Part shown: piece by piece, positions 32,401-47,400 of the stretch
Layout: each line of letters begins with the position of its first letter
Position numbering within the stretch: position 1 is the stretch's first letter
Assembly: GCA_017546445.1 (NCBI GenBank)
Contig: JAFYWX010000028.1
Coordinates: 1 to 51,386, forward strand
DNA length: 51,386 nucleotides
From: Akkermansia sp.
Lineage (GTDB): Bacteria; Verrucomicrobiota; Verrucomicrobiia; Verrucomicrobiales; Akkermansiaceae
Reading direction: 5' to 3'
Notes under the pieces: model-generated
What the model was told of the DNA's origin: nothing
Database searches by the model: none
The model's input: only the letters and a program-made list of their open reading frames with translations
Program-made: the position numbers and the translations under genes

Positions 32401-35400
32401 ATGTATTAGTCAGCAGCATTGGTGGTGACTGTGTCTTCGAATCCATCACAGATGTCCTGCCGGGGGGATATCACCTGACGTATACGGACATCATGTACGC
32501 CGTGACTCTTCAGGACGGTGCCTGCCTTAATGCGGGGGGGTATCCTGAGATTTATATTTATAACGATTTTTCTGCAGATTTTGAGACCCTGGCGGATGCC
32601 ATTGTGGGGAATGCCTACATATACGTCCGCGATGGGGCTGATATTCAGCTCAGAAATGCAAATCTGCGCGCCAGCTATGTGTCTCTGTATCGTGGTTCTC
32701 TGACGGCAGACGGCGGCACCATTGGCTCATCTCTGAGTATAGACATAGACTCGGAGGTAAGCCTCAGCGGGGTGACGGTTGAGGGGGCTGTTTATAATAA
32801 TCATGTTCTGTCTTTATCTGGTGTTTCCATTCTGGGTGAGCTGGAGGTGAACGGTGAAACCGCAGTGCTGGATTCCTCATGCGGCACCCTTGTCCTCGGT
32901 GCGGGGCAACTGGCAGTTGCCGGTTCCAGCGGCCTTACCCTGACCAGCAGCCGGGCTGTTTCCTTGTCGACCGGTTTCTCTGGTGTCGTCTCCGAGGTGA
33001 TTGGGAATATTCCCCTCACCGTTGAGGCTGAGGATGCCTATCTCAGTATCAGTGGAGATCTCGGTACCTGCATGCTGGATGATGTAAGTTCTCTGCTGCC
33101 TGGCGGTTACCTGATTGACGGCTATACGTCCATCTCCCAAGGGGCTGTTCTAACGCTTGGCGGAGGCGTAAATCTGGATTCTGAATGGGTTACCATAAAT
33201 GTTGAGGGTGCCTTGCAAACGGTGGAAGGTGGTGCCCCGGTTTCCATATCGGGTGGTAATTGGCAAATCGCCGAAGGCGGTTCCATTAATCTTTCTGCTG
33301 CCAGGCTGAGTGACATCATCAGTATTGGCATAGGAGCCGGCGGCTCTTTCTCCATGCAGGGTGGTTCGATCAGCTTTGCGTATGAGTATTACGGACTTTA
33401 TATTACCAATGGAGGTGCTGAACTGTCTCTGCAGGATTGCGACCTCTCCGGTTCCAATATATTCATCAGCGGAACGGGCAGCACCATCGCACTTACGAAT
33501 GCAGTAGGCCTTACCAGCCTTGCGCTCACGGATGGCAATACCTATATTCTGGAAAATTGCGATTTCTCCCAGACAGAATTCTCAATGGATCAATTCTATG
33601 GCAATTCCGAAATTGTCTTTACGAATTGCTTCTGGGGAACTGAGGATACCAGTGAAATCCTGAACCGTTTCGGGGAGTATGCGGATAGCATCACCATCGA
33701 CGGTTTCATGGAGGAACGGATTGTGGAAATCCCCGTTACCACGGTAGATGGCGATGGCCCTGGTTCCCTGGCCGCGGCGCTGGCGCGGGCTGCTCTGCTG
33801 CCGGCGTACTGCCGGGCTCATATCATTCTGGATGAAAGCCTCTCCGGGCAGACGATTACTCTGGCAACAGGTGTCGAAATCGTCAGCCCGGTCACGATTG
33901 AAGCTGCAGACGGTGCTCCCGTCAACATCGGGGGAAGTTCTCTCATGGTTTCGGGGCCGCTTGAGCTTATCAACGTGAACGTGCCCACCGTAGAATTGAA
34001 GGCGGGCGGCTCGCTGAGCGGCACGAATGCGGGCTCCACCGCGCAGGGCGTGTTCCTGATTCTGGACGGATTCAGCGGTGATACCGCCGAGAGTGTAGCG
34101 GTTTTTGGCGAAAATGCCTATGCCGAGGGGAATTACGTTCTCGTGAAGTCACTTCCCTATGGTGAGCTCCTCTGCCTGAGCAACCCGGCTGCAGAAAACG
34201 GCAGCATTACCTACCGCCTGAGCAGTGATGAATATTACTCAATTGAAGAGGGCGGTGGCCTGGAAGTGGGTGCCGGCACTATACTCGACATATGTGACGC
34301 ATACATGTACGTATGGGAGGGTGGCACGTTCCACGCTCAGAATGCCGTGGTACATGCCCCCGATTCCTGGGGCGGCCTGGATTTTTACAACGGTTCGTCC
34401 ATAACGGTGGAGAATTCTGAATTGGCTGTTCCGTATCTGTACTTTAATGATTCAGATGTGCAGATTTCAAATAGTGAAATTGCAGATTGCTATGCCATCT
34501 GGATTAGTGATACCACTTGTGAATTGAATAACTGCAGTATTTCCTGTGAATCCGTTTCGGTTTCAGACCTCGCCGAGGTGCGCATGAGCGGATGCGTAAT
34601 CTCCAAGGATACCTATATTTCTCATTACGGTGCATCGCTTACGCTCGATGGCGTGGTTTGCAATGGTGTCATTGATACCTATGGAGATTCCGAGGAGACG
34701 ATCCTGACTATCAGAAATTCCAGCATTTCCGGCAGAATCCTCCTGTCCCTGGTTCCCGGCGTTTCCTACGTAATGGAGGGGAACGATTTCTCCAATACCT
34801 CGTTTGAATTCAACTACGTGGAGGAAGGTTTCACCATCGACTTCCGCAACTGTATCTGGGGTACCGATGACTTGACGGAAATCTTTGGCCGTTTCGGTGA
34901 TTATGCTGAGTATATCCGCATTGATGGGCAGAGCGTGCCGGTGAATGATGGTATATATGAAGTCACTAACGCAGAGACCTCTGGTGCTGGCTCGCTGGCT
35001 CAGGCGCTGGCTGCTGCTGCCTTGTTCGATGGGGCTGCCGAAATCCGCTTTGCCGCTTCTCTGGAAGGGGCGGAGCTGTCTCTGGATTCCTCCCAGCTCA
35101 GTTTTGCGAAATCCATGAAGCTGGTGAACGCCGGCTCCCTGCCTGTCACGCTCTCCGGCGTGAGCATTTCCTCTTCCGCTGATCTGCATCTGGAAGGTAT
35201 AGCCCTGCAGAGCATCGCGCTGAGCGGTTCTGTAAAACTTTCTGGCTCCGGTGTGGTGCTGACCGGCAGCGGCGCCGTGCTGACACTGCCAGACCTTGCT
35301 GCCGACCTCAGCGAGTTCTCTGCCGTGGCAACTCAGAAGGATGCCTGCGTCTCCGTGACGGATACCTACCTGAATTCTTCCACTGAGCTCGCACCCTGCA

Positions 35401-38400
35401 TCGAGGGCGCATCTGCATACCGCCTCGAGAACAAGCTCAGAATCCAGCGGGGCGCAACCCTGAGTGTGAAGGAAGGCGTCGAACTACAGTTGATTCATGC
35501 AGAGAATGCTATTGTAGTGGAGAGTGGTGGCAATCTCGTGGTGGAGGACTCCACCCTCATGCTGCTGGGTGAGCAGCTGATCACTACCCGCCAGCTGGTG
35601 GTGCAGAATGGTGGTTCTCTGGTGCTCCGCAATGCTTCTGTGCTGGATGAAAAACCCGTTTTGCCGCCTGGGTCAGATACAGTGGATTCCTCCGCAGTGG
35701 CCTTTGCCGGCAATCGATCGTTTACGCTGCCGGAATCTATCACCGCTGCCAACGGCGGCGTTTCCGTGGCGGTCAATCTGAATCTGGCCACTCTCCGATC
35801 CATCTTCTCCGGCGCTGCGGGTGCCGGGCGCTATCAGTTGCTGGATATTTCCGGAGCCCGGGGCTCCAGCGTCATGACTATGGGCACTGCGGTTGATATC
35901 ACCCTCGATGCAGACGGCAATGTATCCTCGGCGCTCGTCGCAACCTCGCAGATGTATACCAGTGCCATTGAAAAACCGTACAATATCACGTATTTGCACT
36001 CCTTGGATTGGTCTGCCGTTGCGTCCGCCAAGATGATTATGGCTGCTGGTGAACAACCGGCCACAATCTGGTTGGAGCTTACGAATAATGACGGCTCTGT
36101 GTTCACCCTCTCGCAGGCTGCCTTGGGAATGCAGTACCGCGGCTGGGTGGCTCAGGAAATAATCCTTGGTGAAGCTGTGGACTCCGGCTTTGTTTATGAT
36201 ACTTTCGTCACCGATGCTGCTGCCAGTGCCATTCTGCCCGAAATGCAGCAGAGTGCGGATTCCGGCTCTGCCATGCGCGGAATCACTGCTGAATCCGGCA
36301 GCTCCGTGACCATAGAAAACTCTTCCCTTACCGGTCTGAACAGCGCCGGAACCCTGAGCCTTGAAGGCAGCACCATATCTGATACCCTGGTCCTTTCCGG
36401 GGGAACTGTTGCCGGTTCCGGTAATGTATTCACCGGTGAAGGCCGCGTCATGCAGCTGAGCAATGCAGAAGCCAATCTGAGTAATCTTCAGGCCTCCGCC
36501 ACCCAGGAAGGTGCCTATATCGGTGTGACGGATAGCTACCTGACCAGCTCCAACACGTACAGTGTGCTTGGTACCGGGCTGAATACTTATCGTTTTGAGA
36601 ACGGGCTTGATGTTTATGGCAACGCCGCGCTGACAATTGGTGAAGGAGTAGTGTTGGATTTCCCGAATTACGGCCGTGATTTCTGGATTGAGCGAGGCAG
36701 TACTCTGGTAGCCACTGACGCCACTTTGAACCTGACCGGCCATTCAGCGGAGAATGGAGGAGACCTGAGCACTTTGCAGGTAGATGGTGTTGTCTCGCTG
36801 TCTGGCTGCACGATTAACGGCTATGCCGCCACACGGTGTGATAGCGATAGGGAAAACATCCGTGTGTCCGGCAACGGCAATCTGAGCCTGAGCGATTGCG
36901 TGCTCAATGATGTGAACTATTTCGATGTAGAGAGCGGCGGCACCGCCAGCATCAGCAACACCACGCTGCAGAACCTGACGAGCACAGGCACACTTACAAT
37001 GGAGTCCTGTGAGTTGCAGAACCTGACTAGCGGTGGTACTACGGAGCTTGATAATGTGACCCTGAATTACCTGACGCTTTCCGGCGGCAAGGTGAGCGGA
37101 ACAGCCACGCTGACCGGCAGCGGGCGTGTCATCACCCTGTCCGGAGCAGAGGCAAATCTGTCCGGTTTGAGCGCCACCGTCACACAGGATGGAGCCTATA
37201 TCGGGGTGACGGATGGCTACCTGACCAGCTCCAACACATACAGTGTGCTTGGTACCGGGCTGAATACTTATCGTTTTGAGAACGGGCTTGATGTTTATGG
37301 CAACGCCGCGCTGACAATTGGTGAAGGAGTAGTGCTGGATTTCCCGAATTACGGCCGTGATTTCTGGATTGAGCGAGGCAGTACTCTGGTAGCCACTGGC
37401 GCCACCTTGAACCTGACCGGCCATTCAGCGGAGGATGGAAGAGACCTGAGCACTTTGCAGGTAGATGGTGTTGTCTCGCTGTCTGGCTGCACGATTAACG
37501 GCTATGCCGCCACACGGTGTGATAGCGATAGGGAAACCATCCGTGTGTCCGGCAACGGCAATCTGAGCCTGAGCGATTGCGTGCTCAATGATGTGAACTA
37601 TTTCGATGTAGAGAGCGGCGGCAGCGCAAGCATCAGCAACACCACGCTGCAGAACCTGACCAGCGGTGGTACTACGGAGCTTGATAATGTGACCCTGAAT
37701 TACCTGACGCTATCCGGCGGTAAGGTGAGTGGCACTGCCACGCTGACCGGCAGCGGGCGTGTCATCACCCTGTCCGGAGCAGAGGCAAATCTGGTCGGTT
37801 TGAGCGCTACCGCCACGCAGGAGGGTACCTATATCGGTGTGACGGATGGTGGCCTGGATAGTTCCAATACCTTCAGCGTGCTGGGCGAGGGATTGGATAC
37901 TTATCGCCTGGAGACTTCCCTCAACGTGCGCAATGGTGCAACGCTGACCCTGGCCGAAGGCGTTGTGTTGGAGAGCCAGAGCCATAATAATGACTTGAAT
38001 ATCTATTCCGGGGGTAAGCTTGTAGCCACGGGGGCTACTCTGAATCTGCTGGGCCATTACAATGAAAGTGGCTATTACTTAAGTGAGCTTTGTGTTGAGG
38101 GTACAGCAGAATTGAGCAACTGCATTATTAATGCTTACGCAGCAAACTCCTGCGATGGATACGAAAATATACAAGTGCGGAATGGCGGCAATCTTAGCAT
38201 GGAATCCTGCCAGCTCAACGATGTCAACTATTTTGAGATTCAAAGCGGCGGCAGCGCCAGCATCAGCAATACCACGCTGCAGAACCTGACGAGCTCTGGC
38301 ACACTTGCAATGGAGACTTGTGAGTTGCAGAACCTGACTAGCGGTGGTACTACGGAGCTTGATAATGTGACCCTGAATTACCTGACGCTTTCCGGCGGTA

Positions 38401-41400
38401 AGGTGAGTGGCACTGCCACGCTGAATGGCAGCGGGCGGGTCATCACCCTGTCCGGGGCAGAGGCAAATCTGGTCGGTTTGAGCGCCACCGCCACGCAGGA
38501 GGGTGCCTATATCGGTGTGACGGATGGTGGCCTGAATGCTTCGTCTACCTTCAGCGTTCTGGGCGAGGGATTGGCTACGTATCGCATGGAGACACCTTTC
38601 TACATATATAGCGGTGCAACGCTGACTTTGGAAGAAGGAGTGGTGCTGGAAAGTCCGGATTACCGCAATTCCATGTATGTATACAGTGGTGGTAAATTGA
38701 AGGCGACCAATGCTACTCTGAATCTGACCGGTCATAGCAATGAACAGGGTAGTGATTTGAATGAGTTGAGTATTGAAGGCACCGCCGAACTGACGGGTTG
38801 CGTTATTAATGGCTACGCTGCTACATACTGTGATGGTTATGAGTTAATCATGGTGCGAAGGAACGGTAAGCTGAGCATGACAGATTGCCGGCTCAATGAT
38901 GTGACTTACTTCGATGTAGAGAGCGGCGGCACGGCCACTATCTGCAACACCACGCTTCAGAATCTGAGCAACGCCGGAACTCTGGTGCTGGAGAACAGCA
39001 CACTGAGCGGTGCGTTGACTCTTTCCGGTGGCAGCGTGAGCGGCTCCGGCAATATCCTCACCGGTGCCGGGTGTGTGATGGTCCTGCAGTCATTCAGTAC
39101 CGACCTTTCCGGGTTTGTGGCCACGGCTACGCAGGAAGGTGCCTATGTGCAGGTCAATGCTGGCAGCGTGAATAGCAGCAGCAGTCTGCGTGTGCTGGGT
39201 GAAGGTCTGGATACATACAGGCTGAATACTTCAATTTCGGTGTACGATGGGAAGACTTTCACCCTTGGCGAGGGCGTGACGCTGGTTGCAGACCGGAGCG
39301 CCAGCCACGATATCAACGTGAATGGCGGGGGTAAGTTCATCGCCGATGGAGCCACGCTGCAGCTGCTGGGCGAGTCTGGCGGAGACCGCGTGAATGTGCG
39401 GGCCTACAGCGGGGCAGAGGTTAATCTGAAGAACACGGTAGTGCAGGGGCCTGATACCACGGCATCCAGAGATTACGAGGGTAATTTCCATGTTTATTCC
39501 GGAGGTCGCCTGGTGATGGAGAATACTCGTTTTGTCAGTGTTGATGGCATCTGCGTGGAAAACGGCGGTGTGGTTGAAGCCCGAGGCTTGAGCGGCGACA
39601 GCTGGATGACGCTGAATGGCGGTGCATCTGTAAGCATACAGAACTCTGATATGTCTGCCATGGCGATTCAGATTCAGGGTAACTACACTGGCACGAACAA
39701 GATAGACCTTTCCGGCAATTACTGGGGAACGACGAATTACGAGGAGATCCTCGCGAAGATCAGTGGTTACAATGCCAACTATGTGGTGCTGGAGAACTGG
39801 CTGGTGACCGCACCGGAGAATGCCGTGGCTATCGAAGGCCTGGTGGGCGATAAGTTGCTGGATGCCAGCGAGAATTCGGTGACGCTGCGCTTCTCCGAGG
39901 AGATGGATGCCACCACTACCACGGTGGATAAGTTCAGCATTGTGAATGAACTGGGTGAGGCGGTAGAGATTACGGGCTTTGAGCTGAGCGGGCAGGATGT
40001 GGTGCTGCATTTTGGTGAGCTGCCGAAGGATGGTACCTACAGCGTATCGGTGGCGAATGGTCTGAAATCTGCAGATGGCAAGGTGGTGCAGACTTACATG
40101 AGTCAGAGCGGAGCCAGCGAATACAGCGAGACGCTGCGCGCCGATGTGACGCCTGAGACCGTGACGACGGTTTCGCTGCAGAAGAGCACGCAGCCGCGCT
40201 ATGTGGATGTGGTGTTCAGCGGGGCGGTGAATCCCGCTACCGCTGCGGTGGGGCTCTTTGTGCTGCGCGGCCCGGCCGGCGAGACGGTGGCGGTGCAGAG
40301 CATCAGCACCCCGGGGGCCAACACGCTGCGCCTGAATCTGCCGGCATTCAGTGCCGTGGGCGAATATACGCTGGAGATGCTGCCGGGCATTACCGACTAC
40401 GCCGGCAATGCGGTGCTGCTGCCTGAGGAACCGCTCAGCTTCACGCTGGAATCGGCGGATGTTTCCGTGACTGCGGCAGATGTGGCCTACACCGGCCATA
40501 CCTACGGCTCTGTGCAGGTGGCTCTCACGGCCAACAACGCCGGCAATGTGGCCGCCACCGGGGCCAAGGTGGAAATCTGGCTCACGAAGAATGGCAGCAT
40601 TGCCTCCGATTCCATCCTGCTGGATATCGTCACCGTGGATCTGGCTGCCGGTGAACAGAAGGAGCTCACCCGCACCCTGCTGCTGGAGCAGGCCTGGGAC
40701 CTGGCCGAAGGTGAATACCAGCTGGTCACCCGCAGCTCCTGGGGCGATGAGCTCAGCGCCTTGCGTGCGGATAACACCGCTGCCATCGGAACCCTGAGCG
40801 TGAGCTATCCCCCGGCTGCAGACCTGAGCATCACCGCCATGACCCTGCCGGATTCCCTGGAGCCCGGGCAGAGCTTTGCCCTGCAGCTGCAGGTGGCCAA
40901 CAATGGTGGCCAGCCCACCCCGGCCGAGGGGCTGGTGGAACTGGGGCTCATACAGAGCGGGGCAGATGCCTCGACCATGATTTCGCTGGGTACCTACACT
41001 CTGGTGGCCTCCACCACCGGGGCTGAACTGGCACCGGGCGAATCGCTCCTGCTCAGTGTGCCGGCGGTGCAGCTGCCTGCGGGCATTGCGCTGCAGGGGG
41101 CGGTGCAGGTGGTCGCTATCGTTAACCCCGATAACACCGTGTTCGAGAAACCCGAGCACCGCGTTGATAATACCTTTGTGGCGGCTGATGTGCTGCAGCT
41201 GGAGCCCACGCTCAGTCTCAGCCTCTCCCGCAGTGAGGTAACTGAGGGCAGCGGGCTGCGCGTGGTCTACACCATTACCCGCAGTGGCGATTGCTCAGAG
41301 GCTCTCACTGTACAGGTGGATTGTGCCCTGGCGGAGCGCCTGGGCCTGCCCGAGACGCTTACCATCGCCGCCGGCCAGAGCAGCCTGCGCTACCAGGCTG

Positions 41401-44400
41401 CCCCGGTGAATGATGCTGAGTACCTGGGCAATGCCTCGGCCTCAGTGGCTATCTCGGCCGCTGGTTACAAGGGCGCTCAGAGCAGCATTTCTCTGGTGGA
41501 GGATGAGAAACCCACGCTCACCCTCACTCTTTCTGCTGCCTCCGCTGCAGAAGGTACCGAAATCACCGGCACGGTGTCCATGAACACCATTTCGACGGTA
41601 GATACGGTGGTGAAACTGGGCAGCACCTATGCCGCCCAGCTCAACCTGCCCGAGAGCATCACCATCAAGGCCGGCGAGAGCTCTGCCTCCTTCTCCGCCA
41701 CTGTGGTGCAGGACGAAACCGCAGAAATTGATAAGGAACTCAAGATTACCGCCGCCGCCACCGGTTTCAACAGCGGCACTGCCAAGGTGACCGTGGTGGA
41801 TGACGATATCCCCCAGGTGCAGCTTGTGCTGAATAAGGAAATCGTGTCGGAAAGTGACGGCTATTATGCCCTCACGGCCACTCTCGTACGCACTGGAGGC
41901 TCGGATGAAGCGATTACAGTTCGGCTTGAAGATGTGGATGGCATTGGGCTTATATTGCCGGAGATTGTGACCTTATCACAGGGGGCGAAGTCCAAGTCAT
42001 TTATCATAGGTGTGGTAGATGATTCTCTTTCTTCTGGAGAAAGAACAGGATTCATTCGTGGCTATGTAAGCCTGGATAGCTGCGGCTGCGATGCTAGTGA
42101 GTCCCAGAATGGAGGTGTGTTCGAAACTTCTCTGACGGTGCTGGATAATGACAGCCCTGCGTTGAGTATTGCTCTGAATCGCGGTGTTTTGCGAGAAGGC
42201 GCACAGGAAGTAGCGCTCCTTACGGTAACGAGTAATTACGCGAGCAACACTGATATTGTTGTTACTCTGTCTGATAACGGTATGTTGAATTTGCCGGAAT
42301 CGATAATTATTACCGCTGGTAGTACAAGTGCTAGTTGTGAGATTACAGCAAAGGCTGATGGCGTAACGGATGGTACTCAGCTTTCCACAATTACAGCAGC
42401 TGCCGAAGGCTATGTGTCTGCTGCAGGTTACTTGCAGATTACGGATAGAGATATTCCTGATTTGGTAGTGAAGGAGCTCTCTGTTGATGGTGCTTGTATT
42501 TCCGGCAAGCCAGTTGTGGTCAACATTACCATCAGTAATGAAGGTTATGCTGCTTGCCTGAGCTCCACTGAAATACAACTTAAGCTTTCTGATGGAACGG
42601 AGCTGGGTACGGTGAACGTAAGTGGCGGCGTGGCTGCCGGTTCGTCTGTGACTATCAGTAAGGAGGTGACGCTTCCTAAGATTACAGGTACATATTCCAT
42701 TGTGGCAGAGGTTGATGCCGCATCGGCAATTCTCGAACTGAGTGAGACGAATAATTTCGGTACGCTTTCCGGAGTCCGGATTGCTTCCGGCTATTCTGTT
42801 CATGCGGAGGTGGATAAGGAGGTGCTCATGTCTGCTGAAACGGTGAATATCACTGGTGCTCTGACTGCGGACGCCAGTGGGCTTTCGGTAGCTAATCAGC
42901 AGGTGGTGCTTTACGTGTACTGGGATGGCAAACTCATTAGTATGGAAACTGTGAATACTGATGAGAGTGGCCGTTTCTCTTCTGCATATGCTGTGCCGTC
43001 TGGGGTAGGAGGTCACTATTCCGTGAAGGCTGGTGTGTATACCGAAATGAGTCAGGAGCTGGATTCGTTCGATGTTGCTCAGATTGAAATTTCCACGAGC
43101 ACGAATGCCCTGACCTGGGTTGTGGATACAGGTGAATCTGTCCACGGGCAGATTACCATCAGAAACACAGGTGCTGTCGACCTGACTAACGTGCGCCTGC
43201 TTATTGATGGCGTGCCGGATAATGTGGACTTCACCTGGGATACATCATCCATCAGTCTTGCTGCCGGTGCAACTGCTTCGTTTGCGTATACGCTTGCTGG
43301 TGCCACTGCAAGTCTGAGCGACTTGTATTCCAAGTTCCAGATACAGGTTGTTTCTGATGAAGGGGTGAATGCTCAGCGCACGGCGTATTCGTATGTGAGC
43401 GTTCCGGATGCGGATCTCTCCCTGAGTTTGCGCGAGATGACATCCTCCATTTCTTCCACAACTTCCCGATTCTTTGAGGTTATCGTTAAGAATGTGGGCG
43501 GTGGAGATAGCGGCCGGGTGGAATTCCTGATTCCAGCGGTGGAGTGGATGTCTGTCTATTCCGGCGAGGATATTGAGAATCTTGCTCCCGGAGAATCAGC
43601 CACTGTTGTTCTGAAGGTAGACCCCACAAAGGCAGATGTGCTGCTCAATGCTCCTTATCAGGGTAAGATTGCAGTGGTGGCAGATCGTGCCCAAGGCGAA
43701 GTTATTAACTATGACTTCCGTTTTGTGGCGGATGATAAGGCATCTGTCTCCGTGAATGTGTATGATGCTTTCTCTCTGCAGAATGAGGATAATCGTTGTA
43801 TTAATGGAGCTCGCGTAGTCTTGCGCAATGCCTATACCAACGAGGTGGTCAAATCTGTTGTGGCCGATAGTGAAGGCTATGCTGATTTTGCCTCTGTGGA
43901 GGCAGGGCAGTATTACCTTGAGGTCAAGGCTGACGGGTGCTCAGATTACAAGATGCTTATCGTTCTGGATCCGGGCGAAGTGTTGCACCAGCCTGTTTAT
44001 CTTGCCAACCAGACGGTTACATATTCTTTCGTGGTAACGCCCACGTACATAGAGGATAAATATGAAATCGTGCAGGAAATGAACTTTACCACCAGTGTGC
44101 CATCTGCTGAGGTTGTGTTCGAAGGTGGTACTATCATGATTCCCGATATTGATTATGGTGAATCGACCCTGGTGCAATTTGCCATTACGAATTATGGCCT
44201 TGTGGAGGCTCAGAACCTGACACTTGAGTTGCCGTCGTTTGAAGGGCTTACGCTGACAATTCTCAATCCAATTGACAGCTTGGCCGCGCAGAGTACACAT
44301 ACGTTCCAGATGCTGGTAACAGCACCTGAATATGAAGAAGAGAAGGGAAGAACAATCCAGAAGGCCTGGGCGTGCGTTAATGGTTACGTTACTACTTTCT

Positions 44401-47400
44401 GGTTTGATTGTACCTCCGATGGTAAATGGCGCTTTAATGCTCAGACTGTTCAGACCGAGGGAGACTGCCCCAGCACGGATTTGAAGGGGGTTGATTTGCC
44501 TCAATTAGTGCCTGTGCCGCATCACGGGCCTGATTTTGGTACTGGGGGCCGCAATGATTACGAAGACCCTTGGTACAACAGACCTGGCCCTACTTGGGTA
44601 GGACCCAGTCTGCCTATTTTCTCCTCGGATATTCTTCAGTGTACGCCCTGTAAGGCAGAGATTCTCAATGCTATACTTGAGTGCTATGGATGGGATAAAA
44701 TTGAACACAAGCAGGAAGGTCCGGATGTTTGTGATGTCCTGAGCTTTCTTGGAATTTTCAATGTTATAGTTGCTGGTGCTGCCAAGGTGTGTAGGCAGGT
44801 CTCCGAGGCACTGGATATGATTAAGGATATCATAGAATGCCTTAATTCCATCAGAGACGCCATAGATAAATGCTGGCCTGGCCTCATTGACCGGATTATC
44901 AATTCTCTTAAGGGTGGAAAGGGAGATTCTCTGCAGGGGGAAATAGATGATCCCTGGGCAAATCAGATGGCAACTCTTTATGCTGAGCAGGAGCTTAGAA
45001 AGGAGATTCTGGTGGATATGACCTTTGTTATCACTGGTCCTTTTGATTTGAGACCCTATTTCTCTTCAGCCGATGTGAATATGGAGGCCGTTACACAATG
45101 GCTTGCCATTATGGATGAGGTGTGTGTAGAGAATGGGGAATCCGGATCATTGATTTCTGATTCGGAGTTGTCGAGAATCCGTTCATCTGCTCTGTATAAC
45201 TCGACTGCGGAAGCTAAGGAACTGTTGGATAATATTTGCGAAAAATGGAATCGTACGGTTTTGTATCATCGCAACGGATGGCTTAGTGTTGAGGATGTCC
45301 CCAGCGGAGAGTCTGTGGATTTCTATTCCAGTGAGTATATCGCCGAGATGAAGGCACTGGTGGAAAATGCATATGACAAGGTTTCATCACAGGGATATGA
45401 GGATATTTATGATTATTATTGCGATTCTCTTGTGGCTATAAAGGATTATGCAAGCAGTGCAGAGAGTGAGGTCTGCGCGACCGTGAAACTCCGCTTCTCG
45501 CAGACTGCCACATTGAGCCGAGAGGCTTTTGATGGAGAGCTGATTCTTACCAATAATGCGGGTTCGGACATGAGCAACATCAAGTTCCAGGTATATGTCA
45601 AGGACAAGAATGGTGTTGATGTGAGCGAGCATTTCAGTATTAAGTATTATGAGCTGGATGGCATCGACTCCATTGATGGAGGCCTTCTGTCTGCTGGTAG
45701 TACGGGGACCATCCGTATTCAGTACGTGCCGGATAAGACGATTGCTGCTGAGGGGGCGGAGAATTTCTCCTTTGGCGGTCAACTGAGTTATAATAATCCG
45801 ACGGATGGAACCCCGGTGCAACTGACATTGACACCGGTTGTTCTGGAGGTGAATCCCTCACCGAACCTGGAGCTGCATTACTTCCTTACGGAGGATGTGT
45901 ACTCGGATGATCCGTACACCGCTACCCTGGAGGCAGTGCAGAAGGCTGAAATAGGGCTTATCGTGAAGAATACCGGTAAGGGTGTGGCTCATGATTTCAC
46001 TATGACGGATTTCCATCCGGAATTGCTGGAAAATGAGACTGGCCTGGCTTTGGAAATTACGATGATGGGCTCTTCCCTCAACGGAGGAGAGCTGCAGAAG
46101 AGTGGTACTACCATGTACTTTGGTGATGTTAATGGCCTTAGCACGTCTACTGCCATATGGTATTTCGCTACCAATCTGCATGGTTACTTCAGCAACTATA
46201 CGTCTACATTCCGCCATGTGTCAGATTTGGGCGATGAGAAATTCTCCCTTATAGAATCTACCAATACCCACATGCTGACCCGCAGCATGAATGTGGATGG
46301 TGATGAGAAGATGGATTTCCTGGTGAATGATGTGCAGGATGCGCTTGATCTCGCAGACGGCATTTACTTCGGTGATGGCAGCTATGCGGATGTAAACGCC
46401 GTGACGGGCGTGCTGAGCCGCAGCGGGCAGCTGGGCGAAGGCGTGAATACCATTACGCTGACGATGCGGATGGCAGAAGGCTGGAACTATATTCGCATAG
46501 ATGACCCCGGCATGGGTGATTACTGCATCACCGGTGTGACGGTGGGCGGGGTTGCGCTGGATAGCTCTGCCTTCTGGCAGACAGACCGCATCTTTGCTGG
46601 TGATGGCACCGCCACCTACGTCAGCCGTCTGCACTGGGTGTATGAGGCGGCAGAGGATGGCACCGTTGAGGTGGTGCTTGACTACAAGCCTGCAGATACA
46701 GATATACCCAGGGTTGTGGCTATTGAGGGTATTGAGAACGGGCAGTTCCTGCGTGAGCTTCCGCAGGATATCAGCGTGCGGTTCAGCGAGGCGATTAACC
46801 CCGGTACCTTCAATGTGGGATGCGTGGAGTTACGGAAGGGTACGGAGCGTATTGACCTTGCAGGGCTGACCTGGACCTGGGAGTCTGCAGATACGCTGGT
46901 GTTCACGAACCTGCATGAGTTTATGACCGCCGATGGTGTGTATAGCCTGGCTGTGCGCAATACCAACGTGCAGGATGTATATGGCAACCCGGGCGATGGC
47001 ACGGGTGCAGCACCGGTGCGCTGGACTCTTGCCGCTGAGGCATTCGCGATGGAGGGAGTCAGCGGGCATGAGCAGCGCCGGGAGAACAGCTATGTGGAGA
47101 CTCTCTATGTCAGCTTCACTTCTTCTGTGGCTGAGTTCCCGGCAGATGCTATCACTCTGTATGTCACAGAGCCCGATGGCGTGACCTACTCCGTCAATGG
47201 CGCTGGTAAGCTGACCGTCACCCAGTCTGATACGGAGGGTAAGGTGTTTGCCATTTCCGGATTGGAAGGTCTGCAGGTGCGGGATGGTAGTTATTCTATG
47301 TCGATTGACCGTTCTAAGGTGCTGGATGTTAATGGCAATGCCTGCCTTGAATTCACTCCTGTCACCTGGGAGCTGCATAAGACGCCGCCTTCGGTTCTGG

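Noticed and set aside
40741..40860. Suspected frameshift in the giant gene
   Set aside because: Careful re-reading of base positions showed that the frame is unchanged (codons begin at positions divisible by 3 from 29478 to the end).
39231..41159. A 642-codon open frame on the minus strand, and many other long antisense frames under the giant gene
   Set aside because: They are mirror effects of the codon bias of the plus-strand giant gene. The plus frame is continuous and carries recognisable domains.
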